A DNA stretch of 55,477 bases from Bacteroides propionicifaciens DSM 19291 = JCM 14649 (GCF_000375405.1 NZ_AQWS01000012.1:1-55477); one strand, 5' to 3'. Positions 16,790 through 25,723 are shown, counted from the stretch's first letter. Program-made: numbers and translations. Notes: generated by a model from the sequence alone, not told the origin.

Positions 16790-18001
16790 TTAATCTAATT
16801 TTCGCCAGTAATATGTTTCGTGATCGGGTAATAATTCGGGATGAATTATCTTAACTAAATCTTTGAGTATGACATCAGGATAATAGGCACCGCTTTCCCA
16901 GAAATCATTCCCTCCATGTGGCTTTACTCGCTTATTATTAAAATAGACCTGACCATTTTTAAATGCTTCGAACTTTTTGTAATGTTCGCTACTGTTACCA
17001 AATTCTGATAAGGTTTTGGTTGTTCCTCCTTTAAGGCTAAACCAATAGTCGTCATTACGGTGTTCATCAAAAACCTGCTCGAAACTGCATGGTAGGCTAG
17101 CACTAGCCCCTTCGACTGTTTTTATGGTAGCATGGGCATCTTCAATCATCCGAGGCACATAGCTCCGATCTCCAGGTACAAACCAAACACCTCTAATATC
17201 TTGGGCGATTAAAACTCGAGGTTTAGTTTGAGCTGTAAGTGCCAAAGTCTTAACCCTGTTGTATCTCTCTTCGGTCTTGTTAAATATAGAATCGGCTAAC
17301 TCAGCTTTACAAAAAAGCAACCCCATTAGTTTCATCCATTCGGCCCTAGCCAGAAGATCGGATTCACGCCAATCGTTGTAGTAGAGCGTATTTATCCCTA
17401 TTGTTAGCAGCTCTTCATGACTAATATTAGTTGTATGGTCATTTTTGGTTATCACGTCAGGTTGCAAAGCAATAATTTGCTCAATATTTGTGCTCATTCC
17501 TCTGCCTACATCTTTAATCAAACCTTCATGTACCAACTCTTGAACAGTAGGATCCCAATATCCATCTGTATTTGTAGCCCCTTTTATATGATCTTGCAGC
17601 CCTAAAACGGCCAGCGCACCTACATGCGAAGACGAGAGACAAACGATAGACTTTATAGGTACATGAATAAGGTAGGTCTTTTCTTGTTTTACTATTTTGT
17701 CGGGCAGAAGAGTAGCTTTGGGGACCAAAAGATAGGTGGCTAAAGTATCGTCTTGCAAGGGATGCAAAATAATAACCTCCTTATACTCGGCGTAATTATT
17801 GACAATGAATTTACGAGCATGCTTTAGTTTGGTTTCGAAATTAAAATCCGCCGCCGTTTCGTCAATAGAAGTATCTGATTTTGCATTGGTATTAGAGTCC
17901 TTACATGAAAATAACAGAAAAGATGATCCGATTATAATCTTCATGAAGCTACTTGCAATTTTTCGCTTCGAACTATCCGATATAAAGTTAAACTGATTCA
18001 T
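16790..18001 (-). CDS. ABC transporter substrate-binding lipoprotein (BtuF/FecB-like), copy 2
   Basis: A 403-aa paralogue of the adjacent downstream gene; by eye they agree over their whole length (SSSHVGALAVLGLQD, LEQIIALQPDVITKNDHT, WRESDLLARAEWMKLMGLLFCKAE, GGNDFWESGAYYPDVILKDLVKIIHPEL). The lipoprotein cysteine is Cys33 in LLFSC if the ATG at 18001 is used. An internal ATG at 17944 would give a compact signal (MKIIIGSSFLLFSC) and is a serious alternative start. This is the promoter-proximal gene of the pair. The upstream 315 bases contain no B12 box, so unlike the permease operon the pair is not visibly under riboswitch control. Confidence 0.82.
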   Translation of the reverse strand: MNQFNFISDSSKRKIASSFMKIIIGSSFLLFSCKDSNTNAKSDTSIDETAADFNFETKLKHARKFIVNNYAEYKEVIILHPLQDDTLATYLLVPKATLLPDKIVKQEKTYLIHVPIKSIVCLSSSHVGALAVLGLQDHIKGATNTDGYWDPTVQELVHEGLIKDVGRGMSTNIEQIIALQPDVITKNDHTTNISHEELLTIGINTLYYNDWRESDLLARAEWMKLMGLLFCKAELADSIFNKTEERYNRVKTLALTAQTKPRVLIAQDIRGVWFVPGDRSYVPRMIEDAHATIKTVEGASASLPCSFEQVFDEHRNDDYWFSLKGGTTKTLSEFGNSSEHYKKFEAFKNGQVYFNNKRVKPHGGNDFWESGAYYPDVILKDLVKIIHPELLPDHETYYWRKLD

Positions 18002-18316
18002 TATTTTGACCTAAGTAAAAGTTAATTGCACCAAGAGCTCTAAGTTAAGAATATTATTTTTCAGTTGAGGTTTTCAATTAAACTTACTTATTACTTAGAC
18101 CTACAGTCATTCCAAGACTCAAGATTAAAGCCGTCCTTCTTCTTACTATTAGTTATCATTTTGTATATTTGGAGAAATAAACACTCTTTGTATCGAAGAA
18201 CAAACCCAGCTACCTACATACAAAAAGAATTAGCGAAGCCGAAAGACTTCATGGCTAAAATAAGATTGTAGGCAGAGTGGTTTATTATGGAAACTTAATT
18301 AAGTATTAACTCAAAA
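18002..18316. other. 315-bp intergenic region between divergent genes
   Basis: AT-rich, separating the btuF-like pair (minus) from the EEP-family gene (plus). It should hold both promoters, but neither strand shows a clean TTTG/TAnnTTTG pair; TAACTTTT (minus strand, about 25 bp before 18001) is the nearest match. No B12 box or tRNA is visible. A TTG-started 68-codon frame at 18065-18271 has no recognisable features and is not called. Confidence 0.6.
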
Positions 18317-19246
18317 ATGCTTCGAATAATTTATTGGAATTGTCAAGGTGGATTTCGAAAGAAAACTGAACCTATACTAAACCTAAATCCAGATATTATT
18401 ATAGTTTCTGAGTGTGAAGAGCTCTCTTCACTAAAAGATCTTTGTAGCAAGGCTAGTGGAGTTATCAGAATAGGTAATCCAAGAAAAGGGCTCGCAATTT
18501 TCTCATTTAACGGAATAAAATTAAACATGCTTTCCGAATATAATGAAGACTTTGAGTATATACTTCCTATTCAAGCGACACATACCAACTTCTCATTCAT
18601 ATTATTTGGCATTTGGGCAAAAAACAACCCAGATTATAGTAAAAGTTACATTAGACAAGTGTGGAGGGCTTTGCACTACTATTTGCCATTACTACAAACC
18701 ACTTTATTAATTACAGGCGATTTTAACAGTAATACCATTTGGGATCAAAAAAGAGTTACAGGGAATCATAGCGATGTTGTTAAACTATTAGCGAAAGAAA
18801 ACTTTTTAAGCATATATCACCATCAAAACAAAGAGAAACAAGGGTGTGAAACACTATTCACTTTTTTCAAAGGAAGAGACATTCTCAAAGGTTACCACAT
18901 AGATTACAGCTTTATAAGTAAACAACTACTTACATCTACACGACTTAAAGAAACAGACACCATAGAGTGGCTAAATTATTCCGATCACATTCCACTAATA
19001 ATGGACTTTAATTTCATTCCTCAATATCAGCTTCCAAAGGATAGCTGGACAGAAGCACTTAATAGACATATTAAAAACTTAGATATATCAACTCAAACAA
19101 AGTTTATTGAAGAAATCAAAGCTCTTTACGAGACAGTTAACAATGAAGGTGACTTTGAGTCTAAAGAGATAATAGCAGTGCTGGAACATCTAAAGAACAT
19201 TAATACAAGCATACAACACATAAAATCAATTACTTGCAACATATAA
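18317..19246 (+). CDS. Endonuclease/exonuclease/phosphatase (EEP) family protein
   Basis: A 309-aa protein with the EEP (DNase I-like) catalytic pattern: the N-terminal Asn in IIYWNCQGGF, a metal-binding Glu in IIIVSECEE, TGDFNSN in the middle, and the late SDHIPLIMDF with the catalytic Asp-His pair. These are the residues needed for Mg-dependent phosphodiester hydrolysis, so it is probably active. There is no signal peptide. The last 80 or so residues after the SDH motif are an extra helical tail. The substrate (DNA, RNA, lipid or nucleotide) cannot be told. It stands alone between a long gap and the HU-like gene, with an AT-rich composition compared with its neighbours. No operon partner is evident. 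Confidence 0.8.
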   Translation: MLRIIYWNCQGGFRKKTEPILNLNPDIIIVSECEELSSLKDLCSKASGVIRIGNPRKGLAIFSFNGIKLNMLSEYNEDFEYILPIQATHTNFSFILFGIWAKNNPDYSKSYIRQVWRALHYYLPLLQTTLLITGDFNSNTIWDQKRVTGNHSDVVKLLAKENFLSIYHHQNKEKQGCETLFTFFKGRDILKGYHIDYSFISKQLLTSTRLKETDTIEWLNYSDHIPLIMDFNFIPQYQLPKDSWTEALNRHIKNLDISTQTKFIEEIKALYETVNNEGDFESKEIIAVLEHLKNINTSIQHIKSITCNI

Positions 19247-19381
19247 CCATTCAACTATTAATCTTTTCTACAGAAACCTTCTCCACAGCTCTATTCTCTA
19301 TAGGATGAAATCTGAAAAAGCGATTCCTTTGTAGTGTTGTTAACAACCAAACACAATTTATTAACGTAAAAAATACACAAA

Positions 19382-19885
19382 ATGTCTATTATTTTTAAAG
19401 CAATTCAGATGCCATCCAATCCGTTGGATAAACAATCACCCAAACGTTTTTACCCTCGTCCAGTTGCACTTGGTCAATCGGTCAACATCAGACAAATGAC
19501 AGATTACATCAAAGATATTTCCTCGCTCTCTCGAGGTGACGTTCGAAGCGTACTCCAAAACTTTGTCGAAAAGCTAAAAGAACAATTGCTCGAAGGCAAA
19601 CATGTCAATATTGAGGGCTTAGGCGTATTTAGCCTATCACTTCGCTCAAAAGGTGAAGAGTTGACGAAAGATCTTACCGCTAAAAGTATCTCGGCTGTCA
19701 GAATATGCTTCCTTGCTAGTAAAGAACTACAGCTTAAGAAAGAAGCAACAAGATCTAGCGAAAGATTAAACTTTATCCGTCTTGAAGACTACCTCAAAGG
19801 TGTAGAAGCGAAAGAAGACGAAGTCAAGTCTGAGGATAAGGAACTGTCGGGAGAAGACCTGAACAATGAAGGATCAGCAGCATAA
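19382..19885 (+). CDS. HU/IHF-like DNA-binding protein with acidic C-terminal tail
   Basis: A 167-aa protein. After a Bacteroidetes-type lead (MSIIFKAIQMPSNPLDKQSPKRFYPRPVA) it carries an HU-like fold: LSRGDVRSVLQNFVEKLKEQLLEGKHVNIEGLGVFSLSLRS is the helical dimer part and the GLGxF beta turn. The DNA-binding arm region is shorter than in true HU. The final 45 residues are rich in Glu/Asp/Lys and likely disordered. Proteins of this kind are common in Bacteroidales, often next to a smalltalk ORF, as here (34 bases downstream). It probably binds or bends DNA; its specific role is unknown. Confidence 0.85.
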   Translation: MSIIFKAIQMPSNPLDKQSPKRFYPRPVALGQSVNIRQMTDYIKDISSLSRGDVRSVLQNFVEKLKEQLLEGKHVNIEGLGVFSLSLRSKGEELTKDLTAKSISAVRICFLASKELQLKKEATRSSERLNFIRLEDYLKGVEAKEDEVKSEDKELSGEDLNNEGSAA

Positions 19886-19919
19886 TTAATTTACTTAAAA
19901 GAAAAAGAGAATTTGACTT

Positions 19920-20024
19920 ATGGGAAGAATGACGAAAGACAAGTGGCAAATAATTTATAAAATTATCATTGCAATTCTTACTGGTATCGGTGGCACACTC
20001 GGTATGCAAAGTATGAGCTTCTAA
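19920..20024 (+). CDS. Smalltalk-type small protein (34 aa)
   Basis: ATG at 19920 opens 34 codons ending TAA at 20022-20024: MGRMTKDKWQIIYKII, then IAILTGIGGTLG, then MQSMSF. The layout, a charged start with a Trp followed by one hydrophobic helix ending near TxLG, matches the tiny smalltalk proteins of Bacteroidales, which lie beside HU-like genes. An A/G-rich leader (AAAAGAAAAAGAGAA) precedes it. It starts 34 bases after the HU-like gene and shares the terminator at 20067. An internal ATG at 19929 would give a shorter form closer to the usual MTK start. The function of the family is unknown; a single membrane helix is likely. Confidence 0.75.
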   Translation: MGRMTKDKWQIIYKIIIAILTGIGGTLGMQSMSF

Positions 20025-20066
20025 ACTCAACCCCCTATTATAGCGCTATAAAAAGGAAACTAATTT

Positions 20067-20108
20067 AAACGTTCAAGCAAAACTTAAGATTGCTTGGACG
20101 TTTTGTTT
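20067..20108 (+). terminator. Terminator after the HU-like/smalltalk pair
   Basis: AAACGTTCAAGCAA (20067-20080) pairs with TTGCTTGGACGTTT (20090-20103) apart from one mismatch, followed by a T-rich tract (TTTTGTTT). Confidence 0.82.
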
Positions 20109-20222
20109 ACATCTTGTCACAAGCTCCCTAATATTTTTTAATTAAGGAACAGTAAAGGTGCACGATTCAATCCTTTTTGCTAAATTCGCAAGTTATAGCA
20201 TATTACCTTATTAGATTATTAA

Positions 20223-21197
20223 ATGATAGATAAAACAATAGTTCTCGAAGAGGTTGATCCCGTATTATTTTATGGTCCCAACAACAATAACATCCAACTT
20301 TTAAAGTCATTGTTCCCCAAAATACGCTTAGTTGCTCGCGGCAACGTACTTAAAGTCTTGGGAGATGAAGAAGAGATGTGCGCCTTCGAAGAAGCAGTGC
20401 TTGCAATTGAAAGATACGGTGCTACTCATAATGTAGTCAATGAAGAATCTATCATCGAAATAGTCCAAGGTAAACGCCCTATCCATACAAATCCCGACTC
20501 AACTATAGTTTATAGCATAAACGGTAAAGCAATCTCGCCACGAAGTGAGAATCAGCTTAAAATAGTACAAGGATTTGTGAAAAATGACATGGTCTTTGCT
20601 ATCGGACCTGCAGGTTCGGGTAAAACATATGTTGCCATTGCCTTGGCTGTTAGAGCACTAAAAAATAAAGAAATTAAACGCATAATATTGAGCCGCCCCG
20701 CAGTAGAAGCAGGCGAAAAACTAGGTTTCTTGCCTGGCGACATGAAGGAAAAGATAGATCCCTATCTTCAACCACTCTACGATGCGCTACAAGATATGAT
20801 CCCTGCAGCCAAACTCAAAGAATACATGGATCTTAATATTATCCAAATTGCACCACTTGCATTTATGCGTGGTCGTACCCTCAACGATGCCGTTGTAATC
20901 CTCGATGAAGCCCAAAACACAACTCCTCAACAAATCAAGATGTTCTTAACACGTATGGGCATGAATACAAAAATGATAATCACGGGAGATATGACTCAAA
21001 TTGACCTCCCTAGACCACAAAGCTCTGGACTTATTCAAGCCCTTAGAATCTTAAACGACGTCAAAGGAATCAGTATTGTTGAACTAGGTAAGAAAGATAT
21101 CGTACGTCATAAACTTGTCGAAAGAATTGTAGATGCCTACGACAAGTTCGATAAAGTCCGAAAGGATGCCAAAGAAGAAAAACGTAAAGGTGAATAA
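20223..21197 (+). CDS. phoH: PhoH family ATPase
   Basis: A 324-aa cytoplasmic protein of the PhoH/PhoL type. An N-terminal small domain (about 1-85) precedes the P-loop ATPase domain with Walker A GPAGSGKT (128-135), RPAVEAGEKLGFLPGDMKEKIDPYLQPLYDAL, Walker B VVILDEAQNTTPQQIKMFLTR and sensor ITGDMTQIDLP. PhoH-like ATPases have an RNA-helicase-like core and are linked to RNA metabolism or ribosome maturation; the exact role is unsettled. The length is normal. It is followed 56 bases later by purC on the same strand, possibly within one transcript. Confidence 0.93.
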   Translation: MIDKTIVLEEVDPVLFYGPNNNNIQLLKSLFPKIRLVARGNVLKVLGDEEEMCAFEEAVLAIERYGATHNVVNEESIIEIVQGKRPIHTNPDSTIVYSINGKAISPRSENQLKIVQGFVKNDMVFAIGPAGSGKTYVAIALAVRALKNKEIKRIILSRPAVEAGEKLGFLPGDMKEKIDPYLQPLYDALQDMIPAAKLKEYMDLNIIQIAPLAFMRGRTLNDAVVILDEAQNTTPQQIKMFLTRMGMNTKMIITGDMTQIDLPRPQSSGLIQALRILNDVKGISIVELGKKDIVRHKLVERIVDAYDKFDKVRKDAKEEKRKGE

Positions 21198-21253
21198 AAT
21201 CACCACTAATCTAGATATTTCACTTTATTAAAAAACGATTTAAAACAAGAACA

Positions 21254-22207
21254 ATGAGCAAAGCATTGGTGAAAACAGACTTCAACTTTCCAGGACAAAA
21301 GAGTGTTTACCACGGAAAAGTACGCGACGTTTACAATATTAATGATGAACTGTTAGTTATGGTAGCTTCGGACAGAATCTCTGCATTCGACGTAGTATTA
21401 CCAGAAGGAATCCCTTTCAAAGGCCAAGTACTCAATCAGATTGCTTCGAAATTCCTAACTGCAACAGCTGACATTGTTCCCAACTGGAAAACAGCTACAC
21501 CTGACCCCATGGTTACTGTTGGAGTGTTGTGCGAAGGCTACCGCATCGAAATGATTATTCGTGGATACCTAACTGGCAGTGCGTGGAGAGAATATCAAAA
21601 AGGAAATCGTAAGCTCTGCGGCATTGAACTACCCCAGGGCATGAAAGAGAACCAAAAGTTCGCTACCCCTATTGTTACTCCAACAACAAAAGCCGACGAG
21701 GGTCACGACGAAAATATCTCTAAAGAAGAAATCTTAGCTCAAGGCTTAGTAAGCAAAGAAGATTACGAACAACTTGAGAAATACACCTATGCACTATTCG
21801 AAAGAGGTTCGCAAATGGCTGCCGAAAAAGGACTAATCCTTGTCGATACCAAGTATGAATTTGGTAAACGAGATGGTAAAATCTACTTGATTGACGAAAT
21901 TCATACGCCCGATTCTTCTCGCTATTTCTACGCAGATAGCTACGAAGACAACTTCAAGAAAGGACTTGCTCAAAAGCAACTTTCGAAAGAGTTCGTTCGT
22001 CAATGGTTAATTGAAAATAACTTCATGGGTGAACCAGGACAAGTTGTCCCGGAAATGACCCCAGAATATATTAACTCGGTTTCAGAGAGATACATTGAGC
22101 TTTACGAACATATCGTAGGAGAACCATTCCAAAAAGCCAATGCTGATGATATAACTGAACGTATTGAGAAGAATGTGAATACGTTCTTAGCTACTTATAA
22201 GAAATAA
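21254..22207 (+). CDS. purC: SAICAR synthase (phosphoribosylaminoimidazole-succinocarboxamide synthase)
   Basis: Joins CAIR and aspartate with ATP to form SAICAR, step 8 of purine synthesis. Marks: [44 protein letters not shown] (nucleotide-binding start), [25 protein letters not shown], and [28 protein letters not shown] (signature and metal region). At 317 aa it is of the longer type used in Bacteroidetes and some other groups. Its stop codon overlaps the ATG of ubiE by one base (TAATG), which suggests translational coupling. Another purine gene, purM, lies about 4 kb downstream in a separate unit. Confidence 0.96.
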   Translation: MSKALVKTDFNFPGQKSVYHGKVRDVYNINDELLVMVASDRISAFDVVLPEGIPFKGQVLNQIASKFLTATADIVPNWKTATPDPMVTVGVLCEGYRIEMIIRGYLTGSAWREYQKGNRKLCGIELPQGMKENQKFATPIVTPTTKADEGHDENISKEEILAQGLVSKEDYEQLEKYTYALFERGSQMAAEKGLILVDTKYEFGKRDGKIYLIDEIHTPDSSRYFYADSYEDNFKKGLAQKQLSKEFVRQWLIENNFMGEPGQVVPEMTPEYINSVSERYIELYEHIVGEPFQKANADDITERIEKNVNTFLATYKK

Positions 22208-22944
22208 TGAAATACGACCAAGAGTCAATAAAGCCCTATAACCAAGAGGGTAAAAAAACAGAACAGGTGGAGCAAATGTTTGATAACATTGCTCCAGCCT
22301 ATGACAAATTAAACCATATCTTATCGTTTAACATCGATAAGATATGGCGTAATAAAGCCATCAAATGGTTAAAGCAATTCAAGCCCAAAACCATAATGGA
22401 CGTTGCAACAGGTACAGGGGATTTTGCGCTGCTTGCCTACAAAAAAATTAAACCAGAATTGCTTACAGGTATTGACATATCTGAAGGAATGATGAATGTA
22501 GGACGTGCAAAGGTCAAAAAAGCAGGATTCGAAGAACATATTAGGTTTGAAAAAGAAGACTGTTTAAACTTAACTTATTCAGACAATCAGTACGACGCCA
22601 TCACTGTAGCCTTTGGTATTCGCAATTTCGAAAGCCTAGAACAAGGTTTAGGTGAGATGCTACGCGTACTCAAACCTGGAGGACACTTGGTTATTCTAGA
22701 GCTAACGACACCTGTTAAAGCTCCAATGAAACAGCTTTTCCAGTTTTACTCTCAAAAGGTTATGCCCTCAATAGGTAAAATGATTTCGAGTGATAAAAAC
22801 GCTTATACTTACCTACCAAGCACAATCAAAGCTTTTCCACAAGGAGAAGTGATGCAAGAGATCATCAAAAAAGTGGGCTATAGAGAAGTTCAGTTTAAGA
22901 GACTAACTTTTGGTACTTGTACCTTATACACGGCCACGAAATAG
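22207..22944 (+). CDS. ubiE: Demethylmenaquinone methyltransferase (UbiE/MenG)
   Basis: SAM-dependent C-methylation of demethylmenaquinone, the last step of menaquinone synthesis; no ubiquinone is expected in this group. The family start [33 protein letters not shown], the SAM motif [16 protein letters not shown], motif [16 protein letters not shown] and [18 protein letters not shown] are all present, ending with [14 protein letters not shown]. Length of 245 aa is normal. It overlaps purC by one base and precedes aroE by 31 bases, suggesting a purC-ubiE-aroE-hydrolase transcript. Confidence 0.95.
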   Translation: MKYDQESIKPYNQEGKKTEQVEQMFDNIAPAYDKLNHILSFNIDKIWRNKAIKWLKQFKPKTIMDVATGTGDFALLAYKKIKPELLTGIDISEGMMNVGRAKVKKAGFEEHIRFEKEDCLNLTYSDNQYDAITVAFGIRNFESLEQGLGEMLRVLKPGGHLVILELTTPVKAPMKQLFQFYSQKVMPSIGKMISSDKNAYTYLPSTIKAFPQGEVMQEIIKKVGYREVQFKRLTFGTCTLYTATK

Positions 22945-22975
22945 TTTATAAACCCTTTAAAAGAAGGTTATCAGT

Positions 22976-23725
22976 ATGAATACATTTGGTTTAATTGGTT
23001 TCCCTCTAGGACACTCCTTTTCTAAAGCGTTCTTTACCGATAAGTTCGACAAAGAGAATATCCATGCTCAGTACCTGAATTTTGAGCTAAAGCATATAGC
23101 CGATTTGGAGCAGGTCTTGCAAGAGCAGCCTAATCTAATAGGTTTCAACATTACAATCCCCTACAAAGAGGAGATAATTTCGCGTTTAAGTAGTTTATCG
23201 CCCGAAGCACAAGCTATAGGAGCTGTCAATGTGGTTAAAATAAAATATAACCAAGGTAAAACTGAACTTATAGGACATAACTCCGATGTTTATGGCTTTG
23301 TCGAATCTCTACGCCCAATGCTACAGTCTTGGCATAAAAAAGCTTTAGTTTTGGGAACAGGTGGGGCTTCGAAAGCAATAGTTTATGGGCTACAAAGCTT
23401 AGGCATTCACACCCAACAAGTATCTCGAAACAGAAGTAATAAAGCTTGGAGCTACCAAGATATCACACACGAAATACTCTGCGACTACAAACTAATAGTA
23501 AATTGCACCCCATTGGGCATGTACCCAAACGTTGAGAATAAACCACTCTTACCTTACGGGCAACTTACAGATCAACACCTGTTATACGATTTGGTATACA
23601 ATCCTGAAGTTACAGCTTTCCTCTCTGAAGGTATTAAACATAAAGCTGCTATAAAAAATGGACTCGAAATGCTTCACTTGCAAGCCCTAAAGGCTTGGGA
23701 AATTTGGAATACAAATGAAGATTAA
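22976..23725 (+). CDS. aroE: Shikimate dehydrogenase
   Basis: NADPH-dependent reduction of 3-dehydroshikimate to shikimate in aromatic amino acid synthesis. The substrate-binding start MNTFGLIGFPLGHSFSKAFF, the catalytic Lys in GFNITIPYKEEI, the Asp in GHNSDVYGF, the nucleotide loop VLGTGGASKAI, NCTPLGMYPN and the end GLEMLHLQALKAWEIW all match. At 249 aa it is slightly short but of the usual Bacteroidales size. Its last 11 bases overlap the start of the next gene, so the two are probably coupled. Confidence 0.95.
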   Translation: MNTFGLIGFPLGHSFSKAFFTDKFDKENIHAQYLNFELKHIADLEQVLQEQPNLIGFNITIPYKEEIISRLSSLSPEAQAIGAVNVVKIKYNQGKTELIGHNSDVYGFVESLRPMLQSWHKKALVLGTGGASKAIVYGLQSLGIHTQQVSRNRSNKAWSYQDITHEILCDYKLIVNCTPLGMYPNVENKPLLPYGQLTDQHLLYDLVYNPEVTAFLSEGIKHKAAIKNGLEMLHLQALKAWEIWNTNED

Positions 23726-24668
23726 TAAAACAGCCCTACGGATAAGCCTCATCAGCCTACTGGTAGCTATTCTTATCCTTATTGGAGCTGGATTCTATAT
23801 GCTAAGTTATGCACTCCAGCCACAACATAGAGGACTAAACATTGAAGACTCCTATACCGATATGTATGCACGCTATCCTTTTTTGGAGGGATGGGTCGAT
23901 AGCCTAAATAATAAACAGGCACTCAGAGACACATTCTTAATCAATACTGAAGGCAAAAAGCTGCATGCTCTCTATATTGACGCAGCCGTACCCACTACTA
24001 AAACAGCAGTTATAGTCCATGGCTACACAGACAATGCAGTGCGTATGCTTATGATAGGCTATCTCTACAATAAAAACCTGGGATATAATGTCTTGCTACC
24101 CGACCTTCAGTTTCATGGTCTTAGCCAAGGAGATGCCATTCAAATGGGTTGGAAAGACCGACTCGATGTTCAGCAATGGATAGATTTGGTTATTAATAAA
24201 TATGGAGTTGACACACAGTTGGCCGTTCATGGCATCTCGATGGGCGCAGCAACAACCATGATGCTATCTGGAGAGAAGCAACCTACTCAAGTCAAGTGTT
24301 TTGTTGAAGATTGTGGATATACCAGCGTATGGGATGAGTTCTCACAAGAGATCAACACAGAATTTGGACTACCTCCTTTTCCTCTGCTTCATGTAGCTAG
24401 TGTACTGAGCAAGCTAAAATTTGGTTGGAGCTTTACTCAGGCTTCAGCTCTTAAAGCTGTAAGTCGCTGTAAGCTACCAATGCTATTTATTCATGGAGAT
24501 GCAGACACCTTTGTGCCTACATGGATGGTTTATCAACTTTATGAAGCCAAACCTGAGCCCAAAGAGTTATGGGTAGTACCAGGAGTAATTCATGCTCAGT
24601 CTTATCTCAAAGAACCCAAGGCTTATACTCAGCACATTGAAGATTTTTTAATGAAATACATTCACTAA
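23715..24668 (+). CDS. Membrane-anchored alpha/beta hydrolase
   Basis: A 317-aa protein with one N-terminal hydrophobic helix (about 8-30) that anchors it to, or passes, the inner membrane. The hydrolase domain has the oxyanion motif VHGYTD (about 101), the nucleophile elbow GISMG with Ser175, an acid in HGDADTFVP (262 or 264) and the catalytic His293 in VIHAQS. The triad is therefore complete. The closest pattern is the YqkD/BAAT-like group of extracytoplasmic esterases; the substrate is unknown. It overlaps aroE by 11 bases and ends about 90 bases before the next promoter. Confidence 0.85.
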   Translation: MKINKTALRISLISLLVAILILIGAGFYMLSYALQPQHRGLNIEDSYTDMYARYPFLEGWVDSLNNKQALRDTFLINTEGKKLHALYIDAAVPTTKTAVIVHGYTDNAVRMLMIGYLYNKNLGYNVLLPDLQFHGLSQGDAIQMGWKDRLDVQQWIDLVINKYGVDTQLAVHGISMGAATTMMLSGEKQPTQVKCFVEDCGYTSVWDEFSQEINTEFGLPPFPLLHVASVLSKLKFGWSFTQASALKAVSRCKLPMLFIHGDADTFVPTWMVYQLYEAKPEPKELWVVPGVIHAQSYLKEPKAYTQHIEDFLMKYIH

Positions 24669-24760
24669 AACACAGAATTATGTTCCTGAAATAAGTGCTA
24701 GAAGTAACTTTTGTTATTTATAAATAGTGCCCTAATAGCCTTTTATACCTAAAGTTATAT

Positions 24761-24768
24761 TATTTTTG
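24761..24768 (+). promoter_or_regulatory. -7 promoter box before the TPM-domain gene
   Basis: TATTTTTG matches TAnnTTTG exactly, 22 bp before the ATG at 24791. The upstream -33 position holds no perfect TTTG (TTTT at 24741-24744). It would start the TPM-LemA transcript. Confidence 0.45.
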
Positions 24769-24790
24769 CAATGATAAATAAGAACAAATC

Positions 24791-25723
24791 ATGAGTAAAA
24801 CTCGCTTTTCTTACGTTATGGCTTTTATTTTTGTTCTAGCAATTAACCTCATGGGGGTAGTTGCACAGAACAAAGCCTATACCGTGAATGATGTACCCAA
24901 TGTACAGATACAAGACAAAAACCAATACACCACCGATCCCGACGGGATTTTAACACCTGAAGCTAAAGCTAAGATCAACCAAATGATTCTTAGTTTGGAG
25001 CAAAAAACAGGTGCTGAAATTGCTGTTGTGACCCTACCCTCAATTGGAGATATAGAGTGTTTTGATTTTTCACATGAACTGTTTAACAAATGGGGAATCG
25101 GGAAAAAAGGACTAGATAATGGTTTGTTAATCTTACTAGTTACTGATCAGCGTTGCGTGCAGTTTTACACAGGTTACGGACTTGAAGGCATACTGACCGA
25201 CTATACCAGCAAACAGATTCAGGTGAAAGATATGGTTCCCTATCTTAAAAAAGGAGCATGGAGCCAGGGGATGGTTGCGGGAGTACAAGCTGTATATGAA
25301 CTACTCTACGATTCGATGGAAAACGGAGTAGTGACTAAGCCACAAAAAAACAAAGGAATAGGATTCCCTATAACTTTATTCATCGGTGCATTCTTTATTA
25401 TTTTTATTTTAATGGGCTTAGCAGCTCATAAAATCAAGAAATGCCCTAAATGTGGCAAGAGCAAATTACAACGAGTCAATAGCACAACCATACAACGAAC
25501 TCACAATTACGACGTAATCGAATCTACCTATAAATGCCTCAACTGTGGGCACACACTCAAAAGAACCAACAAAGCTTATAAAGACAATCATCGTTCTGGC
25601 CCAGGTGGAGGTCCCATCATTGGTGGAGGCTTTGGCGGAGGAAATTTTGGTGGCGGTAGCTTCGGAGGTGGAGGCTTTGGCGGAGGAAGTGGTGGCGGCG
25701 GCGGTGCTGGAACTCGTTTCTAA
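24791..25723 (+). CDS. TPM-domain protein with zinc ribbon and glycine-rich tail
   Basis: A 310-aa envelope protein. Order: signal peptide (1-25), TPM domain (about 48-175; DPDGILTPEAKAKINQMILSLEQKTGAEIAVVTLPSI, WGIGKKGLDNGLLILLV, QFYTGYGLEGILTD), one transmembrane helix (about 191-212), a four-cysteine zinc-ribbon-like domain (C218, C221, C249, C252), then a tail almost wholly of Gly, Phe and Ser ending GGGGAGTRF. TPM proteins (YgcG/TLP18.3 group) are linked to envelope stress or protein quality control, and some have been described as acid phosphatases. It pairs with a LemA gene 40 bases downstream, a well-known partnership. The zinc ribbon would lie in the cytoplasm if the TPM domain is periplasmic. 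Confidence 0.88.
   Translation: MSKTRFSYVMAFIFVLAINLMGVVAQNKAYTVNDVPNVQIQDKNQYTTDPDGILTPEAKAKINQMILSLEQKTGAEIAVVTLPSIGDIECFDFSHELFNKWGIGKKGLDNGLLILLVTDQRCVQFYTGYGLEGILTDYTSKQIQVKDMVPYLKKGAWSQGMVAGVQAVYELLYDSMENGVVTKPQKNKGIGFPITLFIGAFFIIFILMGLAAHKIKKCPKCGKSKLQRVNSTTIQRTHNYDVIESTYKCLNCGHTLKRTNKAYKDNHRSGPGGGPIIGGGFGGGNFGGGSFGGGGFGGGSGGGGGAGTRF

Noticed and set aside
18065-18271. 68-codon frame with TTG start in the gap before the EEP gene
   Set aside because: No recognisable motif, no leader, a non-ATG start and no support beyond the open frame; treated as chance.
18002-18316. Second cobalamin riboswitch ahead of the btuF-like pair
   Set aside because: No B12 box (GCCAGxAGACCTGCC-type) or core elements on the minus strand.
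25610-25716. Tandem repeat or CRISPR-like array
   Set aside because: The repeats are GGN codons of the glycine-rich tail; there are no spacers. No CRISPR array was seen anywhere in the window.
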